From DASSKP01 sp035695045 (GTDB lineage: Bacteria; Actinomycetota; Actinomycetes; JAFAQI01): a stretch of 64,000 nucleotides of DNA. The DNA lies in assembly GCA_035695045.1 (NCBI GenBank), contig DASSEX010000051.1:62001-126000 (forward strand). The letters run 5' to 3'. This document shows positions 47,121 to 56,900 of the stretch, one piece after another. The notes under the pieces are model-generated. The model was not told the DNA's origin. It worked only from the letters and a program-made list of their open reading frames with translations, and ran no database searches. A program made the position numbers and the translations under genes. Each line of letters starts with the position of its first letter. The stretch's first letter is position 1.

Positions 47121-50100
47121 CTACCCGACGGTCGCGACCGCCAGCGGCTTCTTGGCGAGCGTCTTCACGCCGGCGGCGAGCAGGAGCAGCAGCAGGCCGG
47201 CGGCAACGAGCGTCGGGTCGACACCCGGACCGCTGCTGCCACCCGGGCCGCCGAGCGGCGTCGTACCGGCGATCGGGGGCATAGGGGCGGGCGGACGCTG
47301 GCGGTACGGCGCCTCGGCCTTGCTGCCGAACGAGAACGTCCAGACGCCGCGTCCGTGCAGCGCCGCGACCAGCTGCGAGCCCTGCGGGTTGAGTCGCAGG
47401 TCCATCACGCTGGAGTTCGGCAGGCTGTGCCCGAGCCGGGTCCACCGGGTCGATCCCTGCCTGGCCTCGTAGACACCGAGGTCGGTGCCGACGAACACGA
47501 CGCCGTTACGCAGAACCAGCGCGTTGGCCGGAGTGCGCGGCAGGTTGCCGGTGATGTTCGTGAAGTGCTGCCCGGCGTCGTGCGAGACGTAGACCGAACC
47601 ACCGGCGTTGGGGTTGGGGAACCAGCGGCGCAGGTAACCGGACAGCGCCACGTAGACCGTCTTGTGGTCACGCGGGTCGATGGCGACGCCCTGCACGTAG
47701 CGGTTCGGGAGGCCGATCGCCGCCGCCTTGTGCCAGCACGCACTGCTTCCGACCTTCGCCGTGCAGCCCGGCTTCACGTTGGTCGCGATGCCGTTGTGGA
47801 AGTAGGACAGGTTGCCGGAGCCCTGGCTGATCGGGTCGCACAGGCCGCAGAACGGCACGTACATGCTGGCGCCGTCGATCGTCAGCGCGGTGGCGATGTT
47901 GTTGCCACCGGATGCGTTGACGCCGGTCTTGCCGTTGACCCTGCTCGCGCCGAGGTCGTAGCTGACCTTCCATGAACCGGGGTCGAGGCACTGCCCCTCT
48001 TCCGAGCTGCCGCCGGTGGTGTTGACACCGTTGACGCTCTCGTCGACGTAGCGACCGACCGCGACGAGGTGGTTGGCGTTGCGCGGGTCGAGACCGAACG
48101 GCGTCGAGAACTGGTTGGTGGCAGAGGCACCGGACTCGCAGGAGGAGATGTCGGTCCAGCTGCGGCCACCGCTCGTGCTGACGGAGATGTCGCCGTAGGT
48201 GTACTCCTCGTAGACCTGCAGGTCGTTGCCGGGAACGACGGCGGTGTCGAAGCCGTCGCCGCCGTACATCTCGTCACCCCGCGTGCTGCCCGGGTCGATC
48301 TTCACCTCACCGTTGTCCTGCAGGCCGGCGTAGATCGTGCCGCCCGAGCCCTCGACGGCGTAGTAGGGCTGCGTGGTGGCAAGGCCGAGGTTGAGCCACC
48401 GCCAGCTGGAGTTGTCGTAGCCGACGTAGCCGAGGTCGGTGGTGTGGCTCAGCTGGCTGAAGATGCCGCCGTCGGAGCCGGTGTAGAGCCGGCTCACGCC
48501 GTTCTGCAGCGGGACGAACGCGACCGCGTGCTGGTCGGGGTGGGTCGCCTTCCCGGCGTACGCCGGCCCGGGCACGCTCGAGCAGTCGATGCCGTTCAGC
48601 GCTGCGCAGCCGTTCCAGTAACGGGAGACGGTGCGCCACTGAGCGAGACCGGGGCCCGTCTGGTTGCTGATCGCCTCGTAGACCTCCTCGAGACCGACGA
48701 GCACGCGGTTGTCGTCCCTCGGGTCGACCGAGATCCACTGGTCGTACCAGGCCTGCACGCCGGGCGCGTAGAGCAACGCCTGCTCGACGAGCAGTCCCGT
48801 GCCGGGAGCCGCGCTGAACGACTGCGAGTTGCCCTTCGGTGTCCAGTTGCCCGGGTCCGCGTTGGGCGACAGGTAGACACCGTTGAGCACGCTGTTCTTC
48901 GCCTCGAGCGGGATGCCGGCGTAGGTCTCGTTGCGGAAGTTGCCGGCGTCCTGGACGACGGCCCAGAGGTACTTGCCGTCGGCGGAGTAGGCCAGCGAGG
49001 TGCGGCCGATGGCCTGCGACGTGCCGATCGGGTTGGCGTCGTTGCCCGCCTCGCCGAGACCGGTGCCCGGCTGCTGCGGCACGAAGGAGAACGTGCCACG
49101 CGCGCCCGACCTGGTCGAGCGGTAGAAGCCGTTGCCCTCGGACTGCGGCTTGCCGTTAGGGAGCTTCTGCGCCCCGCCGCGCCAGCCGATGACCGCGACG
49201 ACCTCGTTCGGGTGGTGCGGACGGACCCGGACGTCGCTGACGAAGTTGCCGAACGGCGAAGCGGTGTAGACACCGTTGTGCGCAGCGTTGCTCGGCAGCT
49301 TGACGTTGACGTAGTGCTTGCCGTGGTCGGTGGACAACCAGAGGCCGTTGTTGGTCGCGGCGAACACGCGGCCGTCCGGGTAGCCCTTGCTCGGCTTCGC
49401 CGCCTCGACGTGGAACACGGTGAGCACACCGGGCAGGTGGACGTGCGTCCAGTGGTTGCCGCCGTCGCTGGTGACGTACATGCCGTCGCCGTAGTAGGCG
49501 TCTGCGTTGGTGTTGGCCTCACCGGTGCCGACGTACACGCGGTTGGCGTCGGCCGGGTCGACGGCGATGCCACCGATGGCGAGAGTCCCCTGGTGGTCGA
49601 ACTTCGGCGCCCACGTCTTGCCGGCGTCGGCGCTCTTCCATACGCCACCGTCGGCGGCGCCCACCCAGACCTGGTCCGGGCGCTGCGGGGTCGTCGCGAT
49701 GGACGTCACGCGACCGCCGAGGTTCTGGAAACCGAGCCCGGTGATGTCGCTGGGCGAGCGGCTCGGGTCGTTGGCGAAGTAGCTCTTCGGACCGCGGATC
49801 TTCCAGTCGCCACCGAAGGTGGTGCTCTGCGGGACGAGCGCGGCCTGGGCGACGCTCTGCGAGATCGCGCGGGACGTGGCGTAGGGGCTGGACAGGCCGG
49901 CGGCGCCGAAGTGCTTCGCCGCGAACGACTGCTGGGCGGTCATCTCCTCGGCCGGGTCGGCGTGCGACTCGGCGCCGGACGGGTTGAGAAGCGAACGGAG
50001 GCTGCCGTGGCCGGCGGCCGCGACCGGCGCGACCGACGGAGCGCCCGGCGCGAGCGCGCCCGCCAGCGTCAGTGACAGTCCGGCGGCGGCCGATGTGCGG

Positions 50101-50159
50101 GCGATGACGGTGCCGCGTCGGCGGCAGAGGTCGATCAAGCGTGCGGTCGAGCCGATCAT
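47121..50159 (-). CDS. secreted Asp-box (BNR/sortilin-type) beta-propeller protein with C-terminal anchor
   Basis: 1012 residues from MIGSTARLID, with AGGGG about ten bases upstream. Export signal in the first about 50 residues. Multiple Asp-box repeats of the form SxDxGxTW: KSADAGKTWAP, TSDGGNHWTH, STSGGRSWTD, SHDAGQHFTN, together with VWVGAADGG, NRVYVGTGEAN and HLVAVGRYVD blades. They imply two or more propellers of the kind seen in sialidases, xyloglucanases and sortilins, but no catalytic signature is evident. A Pro/Gly linker and one helix (about 976-996) form a C-terminal anchor. Related in sequence to the protein at 53905. Confidence 0.85.
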   Translation of the reverse strand: MIGSTARLIDLCRRRGTVIARTSAAAGLSLTLAGALAPGAPSVAPVAAAGHGSLRSLLNPSGAESHADPAEEMTAQQSFAAKHFGAAGLSSPYATSRAISQSVAQAALVPQSTTFGGDWKIRGPKSYFANDPSRSPSDITGLGFQNLGGRVTSIATTPQRPDQVWVGAADGGVWKSADAGKTWAPKFDHQGTLAIGGIAVDPADANRVYVGTGEANTNADAYYGDGMYVTSDGGNHWTHVHLPGVLTVFHVEAAKPSKGYPDGRVFAATNNGLWLSTDHGKHYVNVKLPSNAAHNGVYTASPFGNFVSDVRVRPHHPNEVVAVIGWRGGAQKLPNGKPQSEGNGFYRSTRSGARGTFSFVPQQPGTGLGEAGNDANPIGTSQAIGRTSLAYSADGKYLWAVVQDAGNFRNETYAGIPLEAKNSVLNGVYLSPNADPGNWTPKGNSQSFSAAPGTGLLVEQALLYAPGVQAWYDQWISVDPRDDNRVLVGLEEVYEAISNQTGPGLAQWRTVSRYWNGCAALNGIDCSSVPGPAYAGKATHPDQHAVAFVPLQNGVSRLYTGSDGGIFSQLSHTTDLGYVGYDNSSWRWLNLGLATTQPYYAVEGSGGTIYAGLQDNGEVKIDPGSTRGDEMYGGDGFDTAVVPGNDLQVYEEYTYGDISVSTSGGRSWTDISSCESGASATNQFSTPFGLDPRNANHLVAVGRYVDESVNGVNTTGGSSEEGQCLDPGSWKVSYDLGASRVNGKTGVNASGGNNIATALTIDGASMYVPFCGLCDPISQGSGNLSYFHNGIATNVKPGCTAKVGSSACWHKAAAIGLPNRYVQGVAIDPRDHKTVYVALSGYLRRWFPNPNAGGSVYVSHDAGQHFTNITGNLPRTPANALVLRNGVVFVGTDLGVYEARQGSTRWTRLGHSLPNSSVMDLRLNPQGSQLVAALHGRGVWTFSFGSKAEAPYRQRPPAPMPPIAGTTPLGGPGGSSGPGVDPTLVAAGLLLLLLAAGVKTLAKKPLAVATVG

Positions 50160-50191
50160 GCGCAGGAGCCCCTCGTGAGCAGACGTCGTTG

Positions 50192-50219
50192 TCCTGCGCA
50201 CAGGCTTCTGCGCGCAGGA
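50192..50219 (-). terminator. hairpin downstream of the tRNA-Leu gene
   Basis: TCCTGCGC (50192-50199) and GCGCAGGA (50212-50219) pair perfectly over 8 bp. It is 65 bases after the tRNA end and ahead of the beta-propeller gene on the same strand. Confidence 0.4.
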
Positions 50220-50283
50220 TGGCGTTTCCTGCTCTCCACAACGAACGAACCGGACACAGGTCACGCTCGCGGAGAGTCTGCGA

Positions 50284-50371
50284 TGGTGCGCGCCGGGGGA
50301 TTCGAACCCCCACGTCCTTTCGGACACGGCGACCTAAGCGCCGCGCGTATACCCGATTTCGCCAGGCGCGC
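50284..50371 (-). tRNA. tRNA-Leu (anticodon UAG)
   Basis: The minus strand folds as a class II tRNA: acceptor stem GCGCGCC/GGCGCGC, anticodon arm CGGCG-CTTAGGT-CGCCG with anticodon TAG (reads CUA), a long variable arm (TGTCCGAAAGGACG) and T arm GGGGG-TTCGAAT-CCCCC. Discriminator A and an encoded CCA are present. No integrase or duplicated 3' end is seen nearby, so this copy does not look like an integration site. Confidence 0.95.
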
Positions 50372-50419
50372 CTGGTGAGTCGAGCCTAGCGATCGGCGGG
50401 ATCCGCCGCCCTCGAACGG

Positions 50420-50872
50420 TCAGCGATAAAGGCCGATTGCCCAGTCGTGGCGTTGTGGGTGGTTGACGGTCACCTGCAGAGCGGCACCGCCCTTGGCCAG
50501 CGTCAACCGCACCAGACCAACCGGTCGTCCGGAGCACGCTTGCGCACTGGTGAGCCCGCCGAGTCGCACCGTCGCCGTGCCGGTGTCGCAGCGGACGACG
50601 ACGTACACGACGCTGCCGGACGACTTGCCGGTGTGCAGGCGATGCATGCGCACACGACCCGGCACGGTGGTCTGTTGCCGCAGATGCAACGTGCCGTCAG
50701 CGAAGCCGGGCTCGCGGAACGTCGCCGGCATCAACGACGGCTGCGCGCGCGACGACGCCTCGTGGCTCAGCTCGATGCCAAGCGTCACCCCGGCCGCGGC
50801 GAGAGCCGCAGCAAGGGCAAGCAGGAAGATGCGCCGAACGCCGCGCACCTCGTCGTCAGTGGTGAGCGTCAT
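50420..50872 (-). CDS. membrane-anchored hypothetical protein coupled to rdgB
   Basis: 150 residues. Its ATG overlaps the rdgB stop (ATGA). A short cytoplasmic start, one transmembrane helix (about 15-36) and an extracytoplasmic part of about 110 residues with two Cys (VVRCDTGTATV and QACSGRPVG) that may form a disulfide. Beta-rich, with no known domain. It is the last gene of the murI-MBL-rph-rdgB run and lies next to the tRNA. Confidence 0.72.
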   Translation of the reverse strand: MTLTTDDEVRGVRRIFLLALAAALAAAGVTLGIELSHEASSRAQPSLMPATFREPGFADGTLHLRQQTTVPGRVRMHRLHTGKSSGSVVYVVVRCDTGTATVRLGGLTSAQACSGRPVGLVRLTLAKGGAALQVTVNHPQRHDWAIGLYR

Positions 50873-51462
50873 CACAGGAGCTCGGCGAGGCGTGGTGCAA
50901 GCATCCGGAAGGCCTTGCCGCGATGGCTGATCGCGTCCTTCTCCTCGGCCGACATCTCGGCGGTCGTGCGCTTCTCCCCCGTCGGCACGAAGATCGGGTC
51001 GTAGCCGAACCCGTTCGTTCCGCGCGGCGACCGGATCACGATGCCCTCGACCCGACCCTCGACGACGAGTCGCTCCCCTGCCGGTGTCACCGCCGCCGCA
51101 GCGCACACGAACGCCGCGCCCCGTCGCTCGTCCGGCACATCGACGATCTGGTCGAGGACCAGCTGCAGATTGGCCAGGTCGTCGCCATGGCGGCCGGCCC
51201 ACCGCGCGGAGAGCACACCCGGCATGCCGTTGAGTGCCGCGACGGCGAGCCCGCTGTCATCCGCGAGTGCGGTCAGCCCCGTCTCGCGTGCAACGGCCTC
51301 GGCCTTCAGCAACGCATTGTCCGCGAACGTCGCCCCTGTCTCCGCAACATCGCCGACGTCGGGGAACTCCGTGAGCGACACGAGCTCGACGTCGTACGGC
51401 GCCAGGATGCGCTGGACCTCCTCGACCTTGTGCGCGTTGCGCGTGGCGAGGACGACCCTCAC
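50872..51462 (-). CDS. rdgB: RdgB/HAM1 non-canonical purine NTP pyrophosphatase
   Basis: 196 residues from a GTG that overlaps the rph stop. Family motifs: LATRNAHKVEEVQRIL, ETGATFADNALLKAEAVA, ALADDSGLAVAALNGMPGVLSARWAG, GFGYDPIFVP, and MSAEEKDAISHRGKAF. It hydrolyses dITP, XTP and ITP to monophosphates and keeps deaminated purines out of DNA and RNA. Start codons further upstream lie inside rph. Confidence 0.95.
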   Translation of the reverse strand: MRVVLATRNAHKVEEVQRILAPYDVELVSLTEFPDVGDVAETGATFADNALLKAEAVARETGLTALADDSGLAVAALNGMPGVLSARWAGRHGDDLANLQLVLDQIVDVPDERRGAAFVCAAAAVTPAGERLVVEGRVEGIVIRSPRGTNGFGYDPIFVPTGEKRTTAEMSAEEKDAISHRGKAFRMLAPRLAELL

Positions 51463-52214
51463 AATCCCTCCGGCTGCACGCCTCGCTTCCGCCGCGGAGC
51501 GGCGAGTGCCTGCTGCTGCAGGTCGGTCAGATCCGCACATCCACGGACCGCGAGGTCGAGCAGGCCGTCGAGCAGGCTGCGGTCGAACGGCTCGCCCTCC
51601 GCCGTCCCCTGCACCTCCACGAAGCGACCGTCACCGGTACAGACAACGTTCATGTCCGTCTCGGCAGCGACGTCCTCGGTGTAGCAGAGGTCCAGCCTCG
51701 GCTCGCCTTCGAGCAGGCCGACCGACACCGCCGCGACCGACGTGCGCAGCGGGTCGCCTGCGACAGCTCCGCGTTCGCGCAACCACTCGACGGCGTCGAC
51801 GAGGGCGACGTACGCACCGGTGATCGCCGCCGTGCGCGTGCCGCCGTCCGCCTGCAGAACGTCGCAGTCCAGAACGATGGTGTTCTCACCGAGCCCGGCA
51901 TAGTCGATGCACGCGCGCAGCGATCGCCCGACCAGGCGGGAGATCTCGTGCGTGCGCCCGCCCAGGCGGCCCTTCACCGACTCGCGGTCGCCGCGGGTAT
52001 GCGTCGCGCGCGGCAGCATGGCGTACTCCGCTGTGACCCAGCCGAGACCGCTGCCCTTGCGCCAGCGCGGCACACCTTCGGTGACCGAGGCAGCACACAG
52101 CACCTTCGTGTGGCCGAACTCCACCAGCACCGACCCCTCGGCGTGGTCGAGCCAGTCACGGGTGATGGTGACGGCACGCAGCTCGTCGTTGGCACGGCCG
52201 TCCGGTCGCGGCAT
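51459..52214 (-). CDS. rph: ribonuclease PH
   Basis: 251 residues, GGAG four bases before the ATG. Motifs RPDGRANDELRAV, GHTKVLCAASV, MLPRATHTRGDRES, GRLGGRTHEISRLVGRSLRA, DCDVLQADGGTRTAAITGAYVAL and FVEVQGTAEGEPF are those of RNase PH, the phosphorolytic 3'-to-5' exonuclease that trims tRNA ends. It lies 30 bases after the MBL-fold gene and is coupled to rdgB, as in mycobacteria (Rv1340-Rv1341). Confidence 0.97.
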   Translation of the reverse strand: MPRPDGRANDELRAVTITRDWLDHAEGSVLVEFGHTKVLCAASVTEGVPRWRKGSGLGWVTAEYAMLPRATHTRGDRESVKGRLGGRTHEISRLVGRSLRACIDYAGLGENTIVLDCDVLQADGGTRTAAITGAYVALVDAVEWLRERGAVAGDPLRTSVAAVSVGLLEGEPRLDLCYTEDVAAETDMNVVCTGDGRFVEVQGTAEGEPFDRSLLDGLLDLAVRGCADLTDLQQQALAAPRRKRGVQPEGL

Positions 52215-52244
52215 CGTTCTCCGGCCTCTCTGTGACGCTGGGGT

Positions 52245-52994
52245 TCAGATCTCGAAGGTGTCGAGGCTGCTGGCGACGTCGATCCTGCCGTCGTACGCCG
52301 ACTTCGCCTCCTCGAGGGTGCGGTAGCGGTCGCCCCACGGCACGAGGTGCGTCAACACCAGCCGCCCGACCTCCGCGCGCGCGGCGTGTTCCGCGGCCTC
52401 GCGTCCGGTCAGATGTACGTCCGGCGGGTTGTCGTCGCCGTCCAGGTAGGACGCCTCGCAGAGGAAGAAGTCGACGCCGCGAGCCAGCTCGACGAGCTCG
52501 TCGCTCACGCCCGTGTCCGCACTGAAGGCGAGCGTCGACGTGCCGTCGCTGATGCGCATGCCGTAGGTCTCCACCGGATGGTTGACCCGGTCGAGCTGCA
52601 GACGGAACGGACCGATCTCCAGATCCCCGGGTCCGGGCACCGGCCGGAAGTCGTAGACCTCGCGCAGCAGTTGGTCGACCGGTCGACCGAATGCGCTTGC
52701 GACGTGCCCCTTGATGTCGCTCGGCCCGTAAACCGGCAGGCACTCCGGCCGCCCGGTCGGGTGGTAACGACGTGCGTAGGTGTAGGTGACGAGGTCGAGG
52801 TAGTGGTCACCGTGCAGATGGCTGATCAGGACGGCGTCGATGCTCAGCAACCCGCAGGCTCGCTGCAAGGTGCCGGTCGAGCCGTTGCCCGCGTCGATCA
52901 GCAGGCGGAAACCGTCGTGTTCCAACAGGTACGACGAGCAGGCGGAGTCAGGCCCGGGAAAGGTGCCTGCGCACCCGATGACGGTGAGCTTCAC
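52245..52994 (-). CDS. MBL-fold hydrolase, Rv1339-like predicted cAMP phosphodiesterase
   Basis: 249 residues. Zinc site motif SHLHGDHYLDL (HxHxDH, about 58-63), further ligands at NHPVETYG, FSADTGVSDEL and TLVLTHLVPWG-like positions. Its place between murI and rph matches M. tuberculosis Rv1339, reported to be an atypical class II cAMP phosphodiesterase; orthology is inferred from order and fold, not tested. If right, it would balance the cyclase at 5595. ATG overlaps the murI stop (ATGA). Confidence 0.85.
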   Translation of the reverse strand: MKLTVIGCAGTFPGPDSACSSYLLEHDGFRLLIDAGNGSTGTLQRACGLLSIDAVLISHLHGDHYLDLVTYTYARRYHPTGRPECLPVYGPSDIKGHVASAFGRPVDQLLREVYDFRPVPGPGDLEIGPFRLQLDRVNHPVETYGMRISDGTSTLAFSADTGVSDELVELARGVDFFLCEASYLDGDDNPPDVHLTGREAAEHAARAEVGRLVLTHLVPWGDRYRTLEEAKSAYDGRIDVASSLDTFEI

Positions 52995-53824
52995 GCACTC
53001 GTCCTCGCGTCGGAAACAAGCTGCGGCGAGCGTTCGGCGCGAGCGACATCGCCGACCTCAGGACCCAGGAATCTGCGCCCGAGCCGCCCGAACGGCTCAG
53101 GATCGCCGGTCGCGAGGAACCGGTGCTGCGGTGCGGGCAGCTCTTCCGCGCGGAAGAGGTCACGCTGGGCGAGCAGGCGGTAGACGTCCTTCGCTGTCTC
53201 CTCCGCGCTGGACACGAGGCTGACCTCGTCGCCGACGACGTAGGAGATGACGCCCGTCAGCAGCGGATAGTGAGTGCACCCGAGCACGAGCGTGTCGCAA
53301 CCCGCGTCGACGACCGGGCGAAGATAGTCCTCCGCCACCTCGAGCAGCTCGCCGCCCCAGGTGTCGCCACGCTCGACGAACTCGACGAAACGCGGGCACG
53401 CGACAGTCGTGAGCTCGACATGGGGTGCAGCCGCGAAGGCGTCGTCGTAGGCCATGCTGCCGATCGTCGCGCTGGTGCCGATGACTCCGACCTTGCCGTT
53501 GCGGGTGGCGGCGACGGCACGTCGTACGGCGGGCTGGATCACCTCGACGACCGGGATGTCGTAGCGCTCGCGGGCGTCCCGCAGGCAGGCCGCGCTCGCC
53601 GAGTTGCACGCGATGACGAGCAACTTGACCCGCTCCTCCTCGACGAGGTGGTCGAGGGCGTCCAGGGCGAGCGCCCGGACGTCGGCGATCGGCCGCGGGC
53701 CATAGGGACCGTGAGCGGTGTCGCCGACGTAGACGACCGGCTCATGCGGCAGCTGGTCGAGCACGGCGCGCGCGACGGTCAGTCCTCCGACCCCGCTGTC
53801 GAAGATGCCGATCGGCGCGTCCAC
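52991..53824 (-). CDS. murI: glutamate racemase
   Basis: 277 residues. IGIFDSGVGGLTVARAV, GDTAHGPYGPR, the first catalytic Cys in IACNSASAACL and the second in LGCTHYPLLTG. It makes D-glutamate for peptidoglycan. The GTG is preceded at six bases by TAGATT, a leaderless-type -10. It heads the murI-MBL-rph-rdgB-membrane protein run. The C-terminus has a short extra tail (about 20 residues) past the usual fold. Confidence 0.95.
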   Translation of the reverse strand: MDAPIGIFDSGVGGLTVARAVLDQLPHEPVVYVGDTAHGPYGPRPIADVRALALDALDHLVEEERVKLLVIACNSASAACLRDARERYDIPVVEVIQPAVRRAVAATRNGKVGVIGTSATIGSMAYDDAFAAAPHVELTTVACPRFVEFVERGDTWGGELLEVAEDYLRPVVDAGCDTLVLGCTHYPLLTGVISYVVGDEVSLVSSAEETAKDVYRLLAQRDLFRAEELPAPQHRFLATGDPEPFGRLGRRFLGPEVGDVARAERSPQLVSDARTSA

Positions 53825-53830
53825 TCCCGC

Positions 53831-53836
53831 AATCTA
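53831..53836 (-). promoter_or_regulatory. leaderless-type -10 of murI
   Basis: On the minus strand TAGATT ends six bases before the GTG at 53824, with no Shine-Dalgarno in the gap. Confidence 0.45.
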
Positions 53837-53849
53837 TCTGCCCGGAATG

Positions 53850-53887
53850 CCGGAGGGGCGAGACGCTCGCGCGCCCCGCCCCTCCGG
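53850..53887 (-). terminator. terminator of the large beta-propeller gene
   Basis: CCGGAGGGGCG (53850-53860) and CGCCCCTCCGG (53877-53887) form an 11-bp stem, 17 bases past the stop of the minus-strand gene at 53905 and just before the murI promoter. It should insulate murI. Confidence 0.65.
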
Positions 53888-53904
53888 TGTGTTCGCACCC
53901 CGGC

Positions 53905-56900
53905 TCAGCTGCCGAAGAAGGTGTTCACCTTCTCGACGAGAGTCTGCCTGTCGGTCGCCGACCCGAACTCCTCGAACGGGAAGGACAGGAAGACCACCTT
54001 GTAGGTGTTGCCGGTGCCCGACTGGGCGGCCACTGCGAGCCCGTCCGGGTGCGGCTGGCCGTCAGCGGAGTGGCTGCCGTCGTCCATGAACTGCGGCGTG
54101 GCCGGGTCGATCGGCGTGATCTCGTCCTCGTACGCCGCCTCTCCGGTGACCGCTGTCTTGTCGACGCTCCCGAACCCGTCACCGATGACCGATCCGGTGA
54201 CACCCGTGAACGTCGAGGTCGCCCGGTCGTTCATGGTGTCGGTGCCGTCCCAGTTGATGTGCAGGTAGTTGTGCACGAAGGACGTCGTGCCCGCCGACTG
54301 GTCGAGCGCGTCCATGCCTGACGCGAAGAGCCGGCCACCGTTGTCCAGGTAGTTGGTCAGCTGCTTCTCGTAGGGCATGAGCGGACCGGGGTAGGACGTG
54401 CCGGTGAACCAGTACACCGAGCTGTAGCCGCTGAGGTAGCCGTCGGGCAGCTGGGTCGTGCTCAGGTCGAACACGTCGTACTGGATGCCGGCAGCGGTGA
54501 GCGCGTCCGTGTAGTACGACTGCACGTCCGGGTTGTTGCCGTCCTCGTCGACCAGCAGCACCGGGTGCGTGACGGCAACCGTGGTGCCGTCAACGGTCTC
54601 CGCGCCGGACGTGTCGGTCGTAGCGTCCGGCTGCACGGTCAGGTGGAACACATCCGTGTCCTGGCTGTTCGCCGTGCCAGGCACCGTGACCTGAACGCAC
54701 ACCTGCTGCGTGTCACCCGGCTGGAGAACGGCTGTCGCCGTCCCGGCCGTCTGGCAGTCCGGCTCGATGACGGTGCTCCACGTGTCGCCGCTCTTGCTGA
54801 GGTCGAACGACTCAGCCGTGTAACCCGCGTTGCGCACCGTGTAGCTGAACGTCGCCGTTGTCGTCAGCTGTGCCGTGCGGACCTCGCTCGTCGGCGTGAC
54901 GTCAGCGGCGTACTGCGGCGCGATCGGCGTGACGTGCGGGCTGCCGCTGGTCGAGGCGCCCTGGTCACTCGTCACGTGCAGCCCGTCGTTGACGATCTCC
55001 GTCACCGAGGAGTCGAGGTTCGGGTCGATCGTGGCGGTCACGTGCAGGACCTGCGATCCGCCCGCCGGAATGGTCAACCCGCTCCAGGTGATCGTCGTGC
55101 CGTCGGTGCTCCCGCCGTCGCCGACCTGGTCGGCCCCGACCGTGGTGTGGCCAGGCACCGGGTCGGTGACCGTCACACCCGTCGCGTCGGCGTTTCCGAT
55201 GTTCTTGACGGTGATGGTGTACGGAAGGTCACTGCCAGGTCCGACCGGCGTGCCCGGGTCGGTGATCGACGCGACCAGCGCCGGGGCCTGAGCGCCGGTG
55301 GACAGTGTCCACGCACCGCGACCGTGCGTGCCGGCCACCAGCAGGGCGCGCGAGGGGTCGTACGCCAGCTGGTAGACCTGCACCCGCGGGAGCCCGGAAC
55401 CGATCGGTGCCCAGTGAGCACCGCCGTCGTGGGTGACGAAGGCACCCACGTCGCTGCCGGCGTACAACGTGTTCGCGTCGCTCGGGTCGAGCAGGATCGA
55501 GTTCACCGGGTTGTCGGGCAGGTTGCCGGTGACGTCGGTCCACGCCTGGCCGCCGTCGGTCGTCTTGAAGACGTGGCCGTTGTGGCCCGGCGTCGCTGCG
55601 TTGTAGCCGGCGAAGGACACGTAGGCGACCCGCCAGTTGGAGCGGTCGACGGCGAAGCCACCGACCGGTCGGCCCGGAAGCACGCTGCCGCTCGGGTCAG
55701 ATCGCACCCAGTCGGCGTTGCCCGTGCTCGTCGTCGCGTCACTTGCGTGCCAGACCCAGCCTTCCTCGGTGCCCGCGTAGCCACCGGTGCCACCGTCGGA
55801 GATGCCGAGCGCGCTGATGACACATGCGCGACCGCCATTGCTCGCGCTGCCGGTGCAGCCACTGGTCAGGTCGTCGCTGATCGGCTGCCACTGGACATCG
55901 GAGGCGACCGGGGTCTCCGCGTTGTCGCTGCGGTAGACCCGGGAGGTGCCTGTGAACAGCTGGTTGGAGTTGCCCTGGTTCTGGATCAGCGGAATGTAGA
56001 ACTCCGACCGGTCCCTCGTGTCGATGCCGTTCATGATGTTCGCGTTCGAGAACGTCGGCAGGCCATGGAAGGTGTTGAGGGTGTCCTGCGCCGAGTCGAA
56101 CCGGTAGAGGCCGGTCAGGTTGTAGTAGGTGCCGAACACGAAGTTCGGGTTGTTGTGGTCGACGACCACCTGGCCGCCGTCACCCGAGGTCTGGTCCATC
56201 CACCTCGTCGCGTATCCGGGCCAGCCCACGGCGGGAAGCGTGGACTGCGTCCCGTTGTCCTGCGTGCCCTCCCAGAACGTGTCCGGGTTGTCGGCGTTGG
56301 CGTAGTCGACGCTGTCCGACTGCGCGATGCCCAGGCCCTTGTTGCGGTCCACCCAGTCCGTGCATGGTGGCGGGGTGGTGCCGTCACCGGAGAAGTACGC
56401 GGTCAGGCAGTCTGCGATCGGGCCCGGCTGGCGTCCGCCGCGGTCCGGCGAGTCCCACACGCCGCCGTCGTTGCCGACCACGATGTGGGCCGGGTCGTTG
56501 GGCTGCACGGCCAGCGCATGGAAGTCCGGGTGCAGGTCGACGCCGAGCGTCACCCAGTGAGCACCTGCGTCTCTCGACATGTAGACGCCGCCGAGCTGCG
56601 GGGAGTTGTTGTAGTTGTACTCACCGGCTGCGTAGACGGTGTCCGGGTCGCTGGGGTCGACCTCCACCACGTTGTCGTAGGTGCACTGGATGTCGCAGTA
56701 GTTGAGCACAGCGTCCGGGTCGCCCGGCGTGCCGAACCCCGGCATGGTCCAGGTCGCTCCGCCGTTGTCCGAACGGAACAGGCGCGAGGGGCGGTGAGTG
56801 CCGTTCCCCGCGTTGTACCAGTCAAAGCCGGCGTAGATGCGGGTGTGGCCACCGCCGAGGTTGGCCGTCGCGATCGACATGCGTGACGCGGCGAAGGTCG

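Noticed and set aside
48069..50075. 668-residue open frame antisense to the first propeller gene
   Set aside because: Same reason: no start signal or motifs, and the coding strand has the propeller repeats.
50284..50371. tRNA-Leu as attachment site of a mobile element
   Set aside because: No integrase gene, no second copy of the tRNA 3' end and no compositional change nearby.
54565..56886. 773-residue open frame antisense to the large propeller gene
   Set aside because: Composition is dominated by Arg, Val and Gly as expected of antisense GC-rich DNA, while the opposite strand has clear Asp-box repeats and a signal peptide.
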